Source: Janthinobacterium fluminis
GTDB lineage: Bacteria > Pseudomonadota > Gammaproteobacteria > Burkholderiales > Burkholderiaceae_D
NCBI RefSeq assembly: GCF_028595325.1
Contig: NZ_JAQQXR010000014.1
Coordinates: 1-64,000, forward strand
DNA length: 64,000 nucleotides
Reading direction: 5' to 3'
Shown one piece after another: positions 1 to 12,990 of this stretch (position 1 is the first letter of the stretch; each line of letters begins with the position of its first letter). The position numbers and the translations under genes are program-made. A model generated the notes under the pieces. The model worked only from the letters and a program-made list of their open reading frames with translations, was not told where the DNA came from and did no database searches.

Positions 1-906
1 GGCGGGGGCCAGGCATGGCGCGCTGGCGCTGGCCGGCAGCGGCGCGCGCGGCGGCGCACGCGGCGCGGCGGCCGGTGGCGTCGAGGCGGCGAACAGCGAA
101 CGCGCCGGCCGGGGCGCCGTCGGCGCCGGCGGCGGCGCCGCCGGCCGCTTTCCCAGCGCGAACGCCTGCTTGTGCTGCAGCGGCGTAAAGCCGTGGCGGC
201 AGAACGACGGCACCTCGGCGTAGCCGGCCAGCAGCATGCCGTCCTCGGCCAGCAGCGCCGCCAGCGTGGCGATGGCGGCCGCCGTCGTCGGCTTGTCGAA
301 ATAGATCAGCAGATTGCGGCAAAACACCACGTCGTAATAGCCGGCGTAGCTGGCCGTGTCGAAGCGCAGCAGATTGCCCTGGCTGAAATGGACCTGCGCG
401 CGCAGCGCCTCGGCGATGCGGTACTCGTCCTCGCCGACGTGGCTGAAGTAGCGCTCGCGAAAGCCGGTGTCGCCGCCGCGGAAGGCGTTGCGCCCGTACA
501 CGCCGCGGCGCGCGCGGGCGATGCAGGCCGGGCTCAGGTCGACGGCGTCGATGCTGTAGGCGTCGTCGGGCACGCCGGCGTCGCGCAGCGCCATCGCCAT
601 CGAGTACGGCTCCTCGCCGGCGGCGCAGGGCAGCGACAGGATGCGCAGCGGCCGGCCGGCGCCGGCCATGCGCCGGCGCACGAAGGCGGTGGCGGCGTGG
701 AAGGCTTGCGGATCGCGGAACAGCCAGGACTCCGGCACGACCACCAACTCGACCAGCTGCGCCAGCTCGTCGGCGCCGAGCTCGCGCAGATAGCTGTCGC
801 TGTCGGTGCAGGCGCGCTCGGCCATGCGCTGGCGCACGGCCCGCTCGGCCGCCGCCTTCGACAGGTTCAGGCCGGTGGCCTGGCGCAGCAGGGCCTGGAC
901 GTTCAT
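1..906 (-). CDS. wspC: CheR-type chemoreceptor methyltransferase, WspC-like (3' end outside window)
   Basis: Expected to methylate receptor glutamates using S-adenosylmethionine in the cytoplasm. The protein starts MNVQALLRQATGLNL. The helical CheR N-domain is followed by the SAM-binding fold, with the SLPCAAGEEPYSMAM loop and the FCRNLLIYF motif typical of CheR. The sequence continues past the methyltransferase into an Ala/Pro-rich linker that runs off the left edge; WspC proteins carry TPR repeats there, but this part cannot be seen. The ATG overlaps the stop of the upstream cheW-type gene (ATGA), so the two are probably translationally coupled. The receptor, CheW, CheR order is that of wspA-wspB-wspC. 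A generic CheR of another chemosensory array is the alternative. Confidence 0.85.
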   Translation of the reverse strand, partial: MNVQALLRQATGLNLSKAAAERAVRQRMAERACTDSDSYLRELGADELAQLVELVVVPESWLFRDPQAFHAATAFVRRRMAGAGRPLRILSLPCAAGEEPYSMAMALRDAGVPDDAYSIDAVDLSPACIARARRGVYGRNAFRGGDTGFRERYFSHVGEDEYRIAEALRAQVHFSQGNLLRFDTASYAGYYDVVFCRNLLIYFDKPTTAAAIATLAALLAEDGMLLAGYAEVPSFCRHGFTPLQHKQAFALGKRPAAPPPAPTAPRPARSLFAASTPPAAAPRAPPRAPLPASASAPCLAPA

Positions 907-1361
907 GCGCCGCCCCCGGGGCGCGGGAACAGCGCCGCGCGCAGCGCCTGCGGCAGCAACTGCGCCAGTTCGACGAGCTGGACGATGCCGGCGGCGTCGC
1001 TGGCGACCTGGCCGAGGAAGGGCGCGGCGGCGACGCCGCTGTCGCGCAGCGCCGCCGGCGCCACCTCCTGGACGCCGCGCACCTGCTGCGCCAGCAAGCC
1101 GAGCCAATGCGCGCCCCCGTCCGGCGCCGCGTAGTCGACCACGACGATGCGCGTGTCGACCTGCTCGGGCGCCGGCGCCAGCCCGGCCAGCACGCACAGC
1201 TCGACCACCGGCACCGGCGTGCCGTGGAAGTCCATCAGGCCGGCGACGGCGGCGGGCGCCTGCGGCAGCCGCTTCAGTTGCAGCAGCGGCAGCACGCGCA
1301 CGACCGCGCCCAGCGGCAGCGCGTAGCGGTCCGCGCCGAGGTGGAAGATCAGCGCCTTCAC
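903..1361 (-). CDS. wspB: CheW-like coupling protein (WspB-like)
   Basis: A 152-residue CheW-domain protein that would couple the receptor to a CheA-type kinase at the inner face of the membrane. It begins at GTG (VKALIFHLGADRYALPL), and the body has the CheW-typical MDFHGTPVPVVEL and VVVDYA segments. The GTG start lies 11 bp after the receptor stop codon. A much longer open frame extends upstream inside the receptor gene, but it is only the receptor read in another frame. The stop overlaps the start of the CheR gene by 4 bp. Confidence 0.85.
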   Translation of the reverse strand: MKALIFHLGADRYALPLGAVVRVLPLLQLKRLPQAPAAVAGLMDFHGTPVPVVELCVLAGLAPAPEQVDTRIVVVDYAAPDGGAHWLGLLAQQVRGVQEVAPAALRDSGVAAAPFLGQVASDAAGIVQLVELAQLLPQALRAALFPRPGGGA

Positions 1362-1372
1362 GCGGCCCCCGC

Positions 1373-3184
1373 CTAGGTGGCGACGGCGAAGTTGGCGACG
1401 CTGGCCTGCAGGTCGCCGGCCGCGTACTGCAACTGGTGCACGGCCTCGCTGGTGGCCTTCAGCGATTCGACGGTTTGCTGGGTCGCGTCGTTCAACTGCA
1501 TCATCGTGTCGGAAATCTGCGTGGCGCCGAGCGCCTGCGCCTGCATGCCCTGCAGCACGGCGTCGAACTGCGGCGTCAGCCTCTGCACCTGGTCCATCAT
1601 CGACGACAATTGCTCGGCCACCTGGCGCACCTCGCCGACGCTGCGGCGGATCTCCTCGGAGAATTTGTCCATGCCCATGACGCTGGCCGAGACGGCCGAC
1701 TGCATCTCCTTGAGCATCTGCTCGATGTCCCAGGTCGACACCGAGGTCTGGTCGGCCAGGCGGCGGATCTCGGTGGCGACGACGGAAAAGCCGCGGCCCG
1801 CCTCGCCGGCCTTTTCCGCCTCGATGGCGGCGTTCAGCGACAGGATGTTGGTCTGGTCGGCCACCTTGGTGATCGTCGTCAGCACGCTGTTGATGTTGCT
1901 GGCCTTTTCCGACAGGGCGGCCAGCTTGGCGTTGATCGAGTCGGTGGCCGCGACCATGTGCTGCATGGTCTGGTCCATGCGCTTCAGGTTGTTCTGCGCC
2001 TCGGCCGTGGCCGCCGTCGTGTAGTCGGCCACGGCGGTGGCGTCCTCCATGGTCTTGAGCAACTGGCCCGTGTTGGCGGAAATCTCCTTCGTCGTGCTGA
2101 GGATTTCGACGCTGGTCTGGGCCTGTTCGATGCCGGTGGCCTCCTGCTGCTTGGCCGAGGCGGCGATCTCGGTGGCCGAGGTGGTCACCTGGATGCCGGC
2201 CTTCTGCACATTGTTGAGCAGGCTGCGCAGGTTCTCGAACATCGTCGCCAGGCCGCCGCCGAGCTGGCCGATGGCGTCCTCGCCGCCGATGCCGACGCGG
2301 CCCGTCAAGTCGCCCGAGGCGGCCCGCGACACCACCGCCAGCAGCGCGTCGACCTTGGCCTTGAGCGTGTCCGTGGCCGCCTGCTCCCTGGCCTGGTTGT
2401 CCTGGATGGCTTGCGCCATGCGGTTGAAGGCCTGCGCCACCTGGCCCAGCTCGTCCTGCGACGTGGTGGCGGCGCGGGCCGCCTGCTCGCCGGCGGCGAT
2501 GCGGCCGACGGCCTCGGTCAGGCTGTTCAGCGGGGCGAGGATGGCGCGCGCCAGCAGGAAGGCGATGGCCAGCGCCAGCAGCACGCACAGCAGGCCGCCC
2601 AGGGCCAGCACCAGCATCATGTTCTGCTGCAGCCGGGCCGAGGTGTGGCTGCGCTCCTGCAGCAGGCGCGCCTCCTCGGCGGCGGCGGCGTCGAGCAGCT
2701 TGTTGGCCTCCTTGACGGCGGAATAGCCGCCCTGCGGCAGCATGCGGCCGACGGTGTCGGCGGCGCCGGCCGTGTTGCCCAGCGCGCGGCGCCGCTCGAT
2801 CAGCGGCGTGATCCACTCGCGGACCCAGGCCGTGCTCAACTCGGCGATTTTGCGCATGCGCTGGTTTTGCTGCGGATTGTCGGCCGTCAGCGCGATCAGC
2901 TTTTGCCCATGCACGCTCAAGATCGACGCCTCGTCCTTATCCGGCGTCAGCGAAACCGTGTCGCCGGTCAGGATGTAGCCGCGCGTCTCGGCCTGGATCT
3001 GCAGGATGGCGTTGTGGACCTCGCCGATTTCGATCTGCACCTCCATCGTGTGGCGGTCCCAGACGTTGGCGTCGGACAGGCGGGTGAAATTCAGGTAGGC
3101 GAGGCAGAGCAGGATCAGGATGATGGCGACGATGGCGCCGAAGCCAAGGTAAAGCTTTTTTTTGATACTCAAGTCTTTTAACAT
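1373..3184 (-). CDS. wspA: Methyl-accepting chemotaxis protein, WspA-like
   Basis: A 603-residue membrane chemoreceptor. TM1 is at about residues 13-31, followed by a periplasmic helical sensor (CHASE3-like) to about 188, TM2 at about 189-211, HAMP at about 212-265, and a long cytoplasmic signalling domain with the conserved hairpin around NAAIEAEKAGEAGRGFSVVA. The stretch after it (IRRLADQT, DIEQMLKEMQSAVSA, MGMDKFSEEIRRSV) resembles Pseudomonas WspA closely, so this is probably the surface-sensing receptor of a Wsp pathway that drives c-di-GMP synthesis. It is first in the operon, with CheW and CheR genes directly downstream. The diguanylate cyclase and CheA that would confirm this lie outside the window. 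Confidence 0.85.
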   Translation of the reverse strand: MLKDLSIKKKLYLGFGAIVAIILILLCLAYLNFTRLSDANVWDRHTMEVQIEIGEVHNAILQIQAETRGYILTGDTVSLTPDKDEASILSVHGQKLIALTADNPQQNQRMRKIAELSTAWVREWITPLIERRRALGNTAGAADTVGRMLPQGGYSAVKEANKLLDAAAAEEARLLQERSHTSARLQQNMMLVLALGGLLCVLLALAIAFLLARAILAPLNSLTEAVGRIAAGEQAARAATTSQDELGQVAQAFNRMAQAIQDNQAREQAATDTLKAKVDALLAVVSRAASGDLTGRVGIGGEDAIGQLGGGLATMFENLRSLLNNVQKAGIQVTTSATEIAASAKQQEATGIEQAQTSVEILSTTKEISANTGQLLKTMEDATAVADYTTAATAEAQNNLKRMDQTMQHMVAATDSINAKLAALSEKASNINSVLTTITKVADQTNILSLNAAIEAEKAGEAGRGFSVVATEIRRLADQTSVSTWDIEQMLKEMQSAVSASVMGMDKFSEEIRRSVGEVRQVAEQLSSMMDQVQRLTPQFDAVLQGMQAQALGATQISDTMMQLNDATQQTVESLKATSEAVHQLQYAAGDLQASVANFAVAT

Positions 3185-3282
3185 GGTGTCTCCAGGTCAG
3201 GACGAGTTCAGCTCCCATGCAATGTAGCATGTTGCCCCGTCCAGCGCGAGCGCGCCGCGCCACTTGCGTCAAAGCGGCCCCT

Positions 3283-3313
3283 GAAAACAAAACGGGCCGC
3301 CCGAAGGCGGCCC
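3283..3313 (-). terminator. Rho-independent terminator of argG
   Basis: Read on the minus strand, an 8-bp perfect G/C stem (GGGCCGCC / GGCGGCCC, arms 3306-3313 and 3294-3301, 4-nt loop) is followed by the T-rich tract GTTTTGTTTT. It sits 34 bp past the argG stop codon and fits an intrinsic terminator for the argF-argG transcript. Confidence 0.8.
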
Positions 3314-3346
3314 GCGCGGCGTCCCGGCCGCGGCCGGGAAGGCGGC

Positions 3347-4579
<1,233 letters not shown>

Positions 4580-4612
4580 CATGGTTCCAATTGTCGTTGA
4601 TACGGGGGGTGT

Positions 4613-5533
4613 TCAGTTGATCTGGCCCAGCAGCAGATACTCGATCAGGGCTTTCTGCACATGCAGGCGGTTCTCCGCCTCGTCCCAGACGACCGACTGC
4701 GGGCCGTCGATGACCTCGGCGGCGACCTCCTCGCCGCGGTGGGCCGGCAGGCAATGCATGAACAGCGCGTCCGGGGCGGCGCGGGCCATCTTGGCGGCGT
4801 CGACGATCCAGCCGTCGAAGGCTTGCAGGCGGGCCGCGTTCTCGGCCTCGTACCCCATGCTGGTCCAGACGTCGGTGTTGACCAGGTGGGCGCCGGCGCA
4901 GGCGTCGGAGGGGCTGTCGAAGAAGGTGTAGCGGCGCGTCGCCACCTGGGACAGATCCATATCATAGCCCTTCGGCGTCGACACGTGGACGTGGAAGCCG
5001 AACACCTCGGCCGCCTGCAGCCACGAATACAACATATTATTGGCGTCGCCTATCCAGGCGACGACCTTGCCGGCGATCGAGCCGCGGTGCTCGATATAGG
5101 TGAAAATATCGGCCAGCACCTGGCAGGGGTGGTGCTCATTGGTCAAGCCGTTAATCACCGGCACGCGCGAATGGGCGGCGAAACGCTCGATGATATCCTG
5201 GCCGAAAGTGCGCACCATGATGATATCGCACATGCGCGACATCACCTGGCCGGCGTCCTCGACGGGCTCGCCGCGGCCCAGCTGGCTGTCGCGGGTATTC
5301 AAATAAATGGCGGCGCCGCCCAGCTGGTGCATGCCGGCCTCGAAGGACAGGCGGGTGCGCGTCGAATTCTTCTCAAACACCATCACCAGCGTGCGGTCGA
5401 TCAGCGGATGGTAAATCTCATAGTTCTTGAACTTACGCTTAATCAGATGGGCGCGCTCGATCACGTATTCATATTCGGCCAACGTGAAGTCGGAAAACTG
5501 GAGGTAGTGCTTGATCGGTTTTTTGGTAGACAT
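4613..5533 (-). CDS. argF: Ornithine carbamoyltransferase
   Basis: Catalyses ornithine plus carbamoyl phosphate to citrulline. The 306-residue protein starting MSTKKPIKHYLQFSDF has the carbamoyl-phosphate motif FEKNSTRTR, the HPCQVLAD motif and the ornithine-loop HCLPAHRGEEV, all intact. An open frame runs 21 codons further upstream, but MSTKK is where family members start and an AAGTGG-like ribosome site precedes it. It is first of a two-gene operon with argG and probably regulated by arginine; no ARG box was identified by eye. Confidence 0.95.
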   Translation of the reverse strand: MSTKKPIKHYLQFSDFTLAEYEYVIERAHLIKRKFKNYEIYHPLIDRTLVMVFEKNSTRTRLSFEAGMHQLGGAAIYLNTRDSQLGRGEPVEDAGQVMSRMCDIIMVRTFGQDIIERFAAHSRVPVINGLTNEHHPCQVLADIFTYIEHRGSIAGKVVAWIGDANNMLYSWLQAAEVFGFHVHVSTPKGYDMDLSQVATRRYTFFDSPSDACAGAHLVNTDVWTSMGYEAENAARLQAFDGWIVDAAKMARAAPDALFMHCLPAHRGEEVAAEVIDGPQSVVWDEAENRLHVQKALIEYLLLGQIN

Positions 5534-5679
5534 ATAGACCACTTGAGGATGCGGAGGCCGCCGGCGGCGTGCCTTTCCCGCCGTTAAGCGGATCAATTAT
5601 AAGGGTTTTGCTTTTGGAATGGGAAGGATGGCCGGCGCGGGCCGCCGCCGCCGCGTCGAATCTTTCCCGCCCGAAACAA

Positions 5680-5749
5680 TGGGGTCAGGTCTAGACATGG
5701 CGGTTTGTCGCAGGCGCGCCACAAACCGCCATGTCTAGACCTGACCCCA
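5680..5749. repeat. Palindromic intergenic repeat, family A
   Basis: Two 29-bp arms (5680-5708 and 5721-5749) form a perfect inverted repeat starting TGGGGTCAGGTCTAGACATG, with a 12-nt loop. The same arm sequence recurs at 28867-28971 and partly at 28981-29008. It lies just after the 3' end of the minus-strand histidine kinase gene. The form (GGGG-ended, imperfectly conserved loop) is that of REP-like elements mobilised by IS200-like REP transposases; no such transposase is in this window. Confidence 0.85.
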
Positions 5750-5761
5750 GCTTGAGGCGGC

Positions 5762-8593
<2,832 letters not shown>

Positions 8594-8714
8594 CTGACTA
8601 TCCCCTGAGCGTAGGTGGGCGCCGGCCCGTCGGGCCGGCTAAATAATGCTTGTCAGCATTGTATTCTGCATTTGACAAGATGCCCAGCGGGATAGCGCGC
8701 GGCGGCCGGGCGGC

Positions 8715-9605
8715 TCAGTACAGGGTTTGCGCCGATTCGTGCAGCAGCTGGCCGTACAGGGTGTGGCGCATGCGCGCGATCTTGCCCTCGGCGACGGCGG
8801 CCAGCACCGCGCACTGCGGCTCGATCAGGTGGCGGCAGTTGTAGAATTTGCAGCCGCCCAGGTAGGGCTGGAATTCGCGGAAGGCGCGCTCCAGCATGCC
8901 CTCGCTGAGGTGGTACAGGCCGAACTCCTGGAAGCCGGGCGAGTCGATGATGGCCGCCTCCCGGCCCAGCTGGTACAGGCGGGTGAAGGTCGTCGTGTGC
9001 TTGCCGGTGTCGAGCGCCGCCGAGATTTCGCGCACGGCGATGTCGGCGTCCGGCACCAGCAGGTTGATCAGCGAGGACTTGCCCATGCCGGACTGGCCGA
9101 TGAGGATGGACGATTGCCCGGCCAGCAGGGGCCCCAGCGTGGCGACGGCGTGCTCGGGCTCGGCGCGGGCCGACACTTCGTGGATGGGGTAGCCCAGCGC
9201 CGCGTAGGGCTGCAGCCGCTCGCGCGTGCGCGCCAGCGAGGCCGTCACGTCGGTTTTGTTGAGGATGATGCGCGCCGCGATGCCGGCCGCGTCGGCCGCC
9301 ACCAGCGAGCGCGAGATCAGGTCGTCGGCGAAGCCCGGTTCGGTGGCGACGACGATGAACAACTGCGTCAGGTTGGCCGCCAGCAGCTTCGACTTGTATT
9401 GGTCGGAGCGGTACAGCAGCGTCTTGCGCTCGGTGATCGCGTCGATCACGCCCTGGTCCGCCGACGTCATGCTGAGCTTGACGATGTCGCCGACGGCGAC
9501 ATTGGTCTTCTTGCCGCGCGTGACGCACTGCAGCTTGACGCCGTCGGCGTCGGCCAGGTAGTGGCGCCCGTGGGCGGCGATGATGGTGGCGAGCAGTTGG
9601 CTCAT
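8715..9605 (-). CDS. rsgA: Small ribosomal subunit biogenesis GTPase RsgA
   Basis: A circularly permuted GTPase that helps mature the 30S subunit. The 296-residue protein has an OB-fold N-domain ([16 protein letters not shown]), then G-motifs in permuted order: NKTD (G4), [12 protein letters not shown] (G1), and DSPGF (G3). The C-terminal zinc cluster is [14 protein letters not shown]. Its ATG overlaps the stop of the upstream dehydratase gene by 4 bp, so it is likely co-translated with it. A longer frame upstream is an artefact of high GC. Confidence 0.95.
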   Translation of the reverse strand: MSQLLATIIAAHGRHYLADADGVKLQCVTRGKKTNVAVGDIVKLSMTSADQGVIDAITERKTLLYRSDQYKSKLLAANLTQLFIVVATEPGFADDLISRSLVAADAAGIAARIILNKTDVTASLARTRERLQPYAALGYPIHEVSARAEPEHAVATLGPLLAGQSSILIGQSGMGKSSLINLLVPDADIAVREISAALDTGKHTTTFTRLYQLGREAAIIDSPGFQEFGLYHLSEGMLERAFREFQPYLGGCKFYNCRHLIEPQCAVLAAVAEGKIARMRHTLYGQLLHESAQTLY

Positions 9606-9967
9606 GCGGCCACCGCCGCGCCCGGCGTGCCGCTGCGGTAGATGGCGTCGGCCTTGGCGGCGCAGATGAAGTCGTTCTCGGACAGGCCGCCCTGGCCGGC
9701 GTTGACGGAGTGGGTGGCGTAGCGCACCGCGCACTCGCGGTAGCCGACCGTCAGCTCGGGATGGTGGTCCTGGGCGTGCGTCATATAGGCCAGCGCGTTG
9801 ACGAAGGCCAGCGTCTGGTAATAGTCGCGGAAGGCGTAGCCCTTGCATAGCTGGCCGTGCTCGATGCGCCAGCCGGGCAGTTGCGCCAGCAGCGGCGCGA
9901 TGGCGGCGTGGTCCAGCGCGTGCTGGCGGGGGGCGCACTGGCGCGCGCTCAATTCGGTGGTGTTCAT
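9602..9967 (-). CDS. Pterin-4a-carbinolamine dehydratase
   Basis: A small (121-residue) cytoplasmic dehydratase that recycles the 4a-hydroxy pterin cofactor. The signature QDHHPEL with the later [12 protein letters not shown] matches the PCD family. Two starts are possible: ATG 9985 overlaps the M48 stop (ATGA), but ATG 9967 is preceded at good spacing by CAGGAGA, so 9967 is preferred. No aromatic amino-acid hydroxylase is nearby; in betaproteobacteria this gene commonly sits between the M48 peptidase and rsgA, as here. Confidence 0.88.
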   Translation of the reverse strand: MNTTELSARQCAPRQHALDHAAIAPLLAQLPGWRIEHGQLCKGYAFRDYYQTLAFVNALAYMTHAQDHHPELTVGYRECAVRYATHSVNAGQGGLSENDFICAAKADAIYRSGTPGAAVAA

Positions 9968-9981
9968 GCTTGTCTCCTGAC

Positions 9982-11250
9982 TCATTGCGTGGCCAGATTC
10001 AAATGGCGGATGCGCACGCTGGCCGGCGGATGCGAGTCGTAAAAGGCCGAGTGCAGCGGGTCCGGCGTCAGCGTCGCGGCATTGTCCTCGTACATCTTGA
10101 CGAGGGCCGTGACGAGGTCGCGGGCGTCGGTGTGGCGGGCGGCGAAGGCGTCCGCCTCGAATTCGTGCTTGCGCGAGCTGAGCGAGGTCAGCGGCCCGAA
10201 CAGGAAAGTGAACACGGGCAGCGCCAGCATGAACAGCAGCAGCGCCATGGCGTCGTTCGGCTGGCCGGCCAGCAGCAGCGGGTCGACCCCCAGGCCCGTG
10301 TAGAACCACAGCTGGTTCTTCAGGTAGCCGAGCAGCGCCAGCAGGGCCAGCGAGACGGCGAACATCATGGCGATGCGCTTGACGATGTGCTTGAGCTTGA
10401 AGTGGCCCAGCTCGTGCGCCAGCACGGCCTCGATTTCCTGCGGCGCCAGGCGCGCCAGCAGCGTGTCGAAGAAGACGATGCGCTTGTTGGCGCCGAAGCC
10501 GGAGAAGTAGGCGTTGCCGTGGGCGCTGCGCTTCGAGCCGTCCATGACGAACAAGCCTTTCGAGGCGAAGCCGACGCGCTGCATCAGGCCCTCGATGCGC
10601 GCCTTCAGCGCGGCGTCGGCCAGCGGCGTGAACTTGTTGAACAGCGGCGCGATAACGGTCGGGAACAGCACCATCATCAGCAGCTGGAAGCCGCTCCACA
10701 CCAGCCAGGCGTAGAACCACCACAGGGCGCCGGTTTTTTCCATCAGCGTCAGCACCACCCAGGCCAGCGGCAGGCCGATGGCCGCGCCCAGCAGCAGGCC
10801 CTTGAACAGGTCGGCGAAGAACAGGCCGCGGCGCATCTTGTTGAAGCCGAAGCGCTGCTCGAGCGAGAATTGCCGGTAGTAGTCGAAGGGCAGGTCGATC
10901 AGGCCGGAGACGGCGGCGAAGGCGGCCAGCAGGCCGAGCTGGTAGAGCATGCCGGAGCCGGCCAGCTTGAACACTTCGAGCGACAGCCATTGCAGGCCGC
11001 CCAGCAGCGTGAAGCCGATCAGCACGGCGCTGTTGACGAGCAGGGTGAGCAGGCCGAATTTGGTCTTGGCCACCGTGTAGTCGGCCGCCTTCTGGTGCGC
11101 CGCCAGCGGGATCGTCGCGGCGAATTCGGCCGGGACCTGGGCGCGGTGGGTCAGCACATGGCGGATGTGGCGCGAAGCAAGCCAGAAGCGCACGACTAGC
11201 GTCAAAATGAGGAAAGATACAAACAAAATCGAAAACGCGAGTGAATACAT
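9982..11250 (-). CDS. M48 family integral-membrane zinc metallopeptidase (Ste24-like)
   Basis: A 422-residue inner-membrane protease of the Ste24/HtpX superfamily, likely involved in envelope protein quality control. It has about six hydrophobic segments, the catalytic zinc motif [10 protein letters not shown], and the downstream EFEADAFA glutamate motif. The N-terminus [16 protein letters not shown] is itself a membrane segment. A longer open frame upstream runs into the divergent orn gene and is not credible. It is divergent from orn with 52 bp between starts; downstream are the PCD and rsgA genes. Confidence 0.9.
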   Translation of the reverse strand: MYSLAFSILFVSFLILTLVVRFWLASRHIRHVLTHRAQVPAEFAATIPLAAHQKAADYTVAKTKFGLLTLLVNSAVLIGFTLLGGLQWLSLEVFKLAGSGMLYQLGLLAAFAAVSGLIDLPFDYYRQFSLEQRFGFNKMRRGLFFADLFKGLLLGAAIGLPLAWVVLTLMEKTGALWWFYAWLVWSGFQLLMMVLFPTVIAPLFNKFTPLADAALKARIEGLMQRVGFASKGLFVMDGSKRSAHGNAYFSGFGANKRIVFFDTLLARLAPQEIEAVLAHELGHFKLKHIVKRIAMMFAVSLALLALLGYLKNQLWFYTGLGVDPLLLAGQPNDAMALLLFMLALPVFTFLFGPLTSLSSRKHEFEADAFAARHTDARDLVTALVKMYEDNAATLTPDPLHSAFYDSHPPASVRIRHLNLATQ

Positions 11251-11302
11251 TCTATGCCTGTGAGAAAATGGCGGATTGAATTGATTTGGCCAAGAGAGAA
11301 TT

Positions 11303-11887
11303 ATGTCACAAGCGACCGATGTAGCAGCACCCGCCACCCCAATCCGCCCAAATGAAATGAATTTGATCTGGGTCGACATGGAAATGACCGGCCTGGAGCC
11401 GGACACCGACCGCATCATCGAAGTGGCCGTGGTGGTCACCGACATGCACCTGAACCTGCTGGCCGAGGGCCCCGTGTTCGCCATCCACCAGTCCGACGAG
11501 ACGCTGAACAAGATGGACGCCTGGAACAAGGGCACGCACGGCCGCTCCGGCTTGATCGAGCGCGTCAAGGCCTCCACCGTCACCGAAGAGCAGGCCGAGG
11601 CCGAGCTGATCGCGTTCCTGAAAAAATATGTGCCGGCCGGTAAATCGCCGATGTGCGGCAACACCATCGGCCAGGACCGCCGCTTCATGGTGCGCGGCAT
11701 GCCGAAGCTGGAAGCGTTCTTCCACTACCGCAACCTCGACGTCTCGACCCTGAAAGAGCTGTGCAAGCGCTGGAAGCCGGAAATCGCCTCCGGCTTCAAG
11801 AAGCACCAGATGCACACGGCGATGGCCGACATCGTCGAGTCGATCGAAGAGTTGAAATACTACCGCGAGCACTTCATCAAGCTGTGA
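11303..11887 (+). CDS. orn: Oligoribonuclease
   Basis: A DEDDh 3'-5' exonuclease that finishes RNA decay and degrades the pGpG linear product of c-di-GMP. The 194-residue sequence has exonuclease motif [12 protein letters not shown], motif [13 protein letters not shown], and the terminal [17 protein letters not shown]. The ATG follows AGAGAGAATT. It diverges from the M48 gene and its 3' end overlaps the convergent LysR gene by 11 bp. Confidence 0.95.
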   Translation: MSQATDVAAPATPIRPNEMNLIWVDMEMTGLEPDTDRIIEVAVVVTDMHLNLLAEGPVFAIHQSDETLNKMDAWNKGTHGRSGLIERVKASTVTEEQAEAELIAFLKKYVPAGKSPMCGNTIGQDRRFMVRGMPKLEAFFHYRNLDVSTLKELCKRWKPEIASGFKKHQMHTAMADIVESIEELKYYREHFIKL

Positions 11888-12797
11888 GCGCGGCGCCCGG
11901 CCCGCGCGCCTCGGCGATGAGCCAGTCGCAAAACGCGTGCAGCAGCGGATTGGTTTCCGCCTGCGCCGAGCGCAGCAAATAGTAGCAGTACGGCCCGCGC
12001 ACGCGATGCTCCAGCGCGCGCACCAGCCGCCCCGACGCCAGGTCGGCGGCGATCAGCGGCTCGGCCGCCAGCGCCACGCCCTGGCCGGCGGCGGCCGCCT
12101 CCAGGCTCAGATACGTGTGCGAAAAGCGCGGCCCGGCGCCGCCGGGGTAGGGCACGCCGCAGTGCTGCATCCAGCGTCCCCAGTTCATCTCGGCGGGCAG
12201 GCGCGCCTCCGGCTCGTCGTGCAGCAGCGTGTAGCGGCGCAAATCGGCCGGGCCGCGCAAGTCGGCGGCGGCGGCCAGGAAGTCCGGGCTGCAGACGGCG
12301 ACGAACCACTCCTCCATCAATAAATCCACCTTCAAGCCGGGATAATGCCCCGGCCCCAGGCGTATCGCCACGTCGACGCCGTCGCGCGCCAGGTCGACGG
12401 CGTTGGTCGAGGCCAGCACGCGCAGCTCGATCTGCGGGTGGCGGTCGCGCAGCCGGCCCAGGCGCGGCATCAGCCAGCGCGTCACCAGCGAGGTCGTCGC
12501 CGTCACCGTGATGACGCGCTCCTCGCCCTGCCGGCGGGCCGTTTCGGAGACGTCGGCCAGCCGGTCGAGGATGGGGCGCAGGGCCTCGGCGTAGCGCTGG
12601 CCGGCGCTGGTGAGCGCGACGCCGCGCGCCATGCGCTGGAACAAGGGCACGCCCAGCCAAGCCTCAAGCTGCTTGACGTGGTGGCCGATGGCGCCGGCCG
12701 ACACGTGCAACTCCTCGCCGGCGCGCTGGAAACCCTGGTTGCGCGCGGCCGCCTCGAAGGCGTGCAGGGCGGCGAGCGGGGGAAGGTGGCGCGACAT
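11877..12797 (-). CDS. LysR-family transcriptional regulator (GcvA-like)
   Basis: A 306-residue regulator with an N-terminal winged helix ([40 protein letters not shown], described here in pieces: residues about 5-65) and a periplasmic-binding-like effector domain. The [15 protein letters not shown] opening is typical of the GcvA subgroup. It is convergent with orn and divergent, across a repeat-bearing 193-bp gap, from the EamA exporter at 12991, which is the most likely local target. The effector is unknown. Confidence 0.88.
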   Translation of the reverse strand: MSRHLPPLAALHAFEAAARNQGFQRAGEELHVSAGAIGHHVKQLEAWLGVPLFQRMARGVALTSAGQRYAEALRPILDRLADVSETARRQGEERVITVTATTSLVTRWLMPRLGRLRDRHPQIELRVLASTNAVDLARDGVDVAIRLGPGHYPGLKVDLLMEEWFVAVCSPDFLAAAADLRGPADLRRYTLLHDEPEARLPAEMNWGRWMQHCGVPYPGGAGPRFSHTYLSLEAAAAGQGVALAAEPLIAADLASGRLVRALEHRVRGPYCYYLLRSAQAETNPLLHAFCDWLIAEARGPGAALTA

Positions 12798-12917
12798 ATA
12801 GCCTCAATAATATTTAGTCTTAGCGAAAAGAATATTGGTTTGTTCCGAACTGCGCAAGGGAATATCATGCCCTTGTTGGAAATTTACGACCCACAATTAA
12901 ATTGACGCATCCCGCGT

Positions 12918-12971
12918 GGGGACAGACCACGATTTTCGGGAAATATTTCATCAACATGGCGGTCTGTCCCC
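12918..12971. repeat. Palindromic intergenic repeat, family B (degenerate interior)
   Basis: Outer arms GGGGACAGACC (12918-12928) and GGTCTGTCCCC (12961-12971) are perfect inverses; the interior starts ACGATTTTC and is not fully palindromic. A perfect version is at 46051-46118 and a half copy at 49381-49400. It lies between the LysR gene and the EamA gene and creates a spurious 5' extension of the latter's reading frame. Confidence 0.8.
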
Positions 12972-12990
12972 GCTGTGCAAAGGATGCATC

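Noticed and set aside
806-3181. A 791-codon plus-strand frame over the chemoreceptor genes
   Set aside because: It is antisense to clear MCP and CheW genes and encodes Arg/Ala/Gly-rich low-complexity sequence, a by-product of high GC.
5534-5679. An arginine-responsive leader or riboswitch before argF
   Set aside because: No attenuator, conserved aptamer or clear ARG box could be recognised by eye in this gap.
12916-12990. A 25-residue N-terminal extension of the EamA transporter
   Set aside because: These codons lie in the family B repeat; a ribosome site precedes the Met at 12991.
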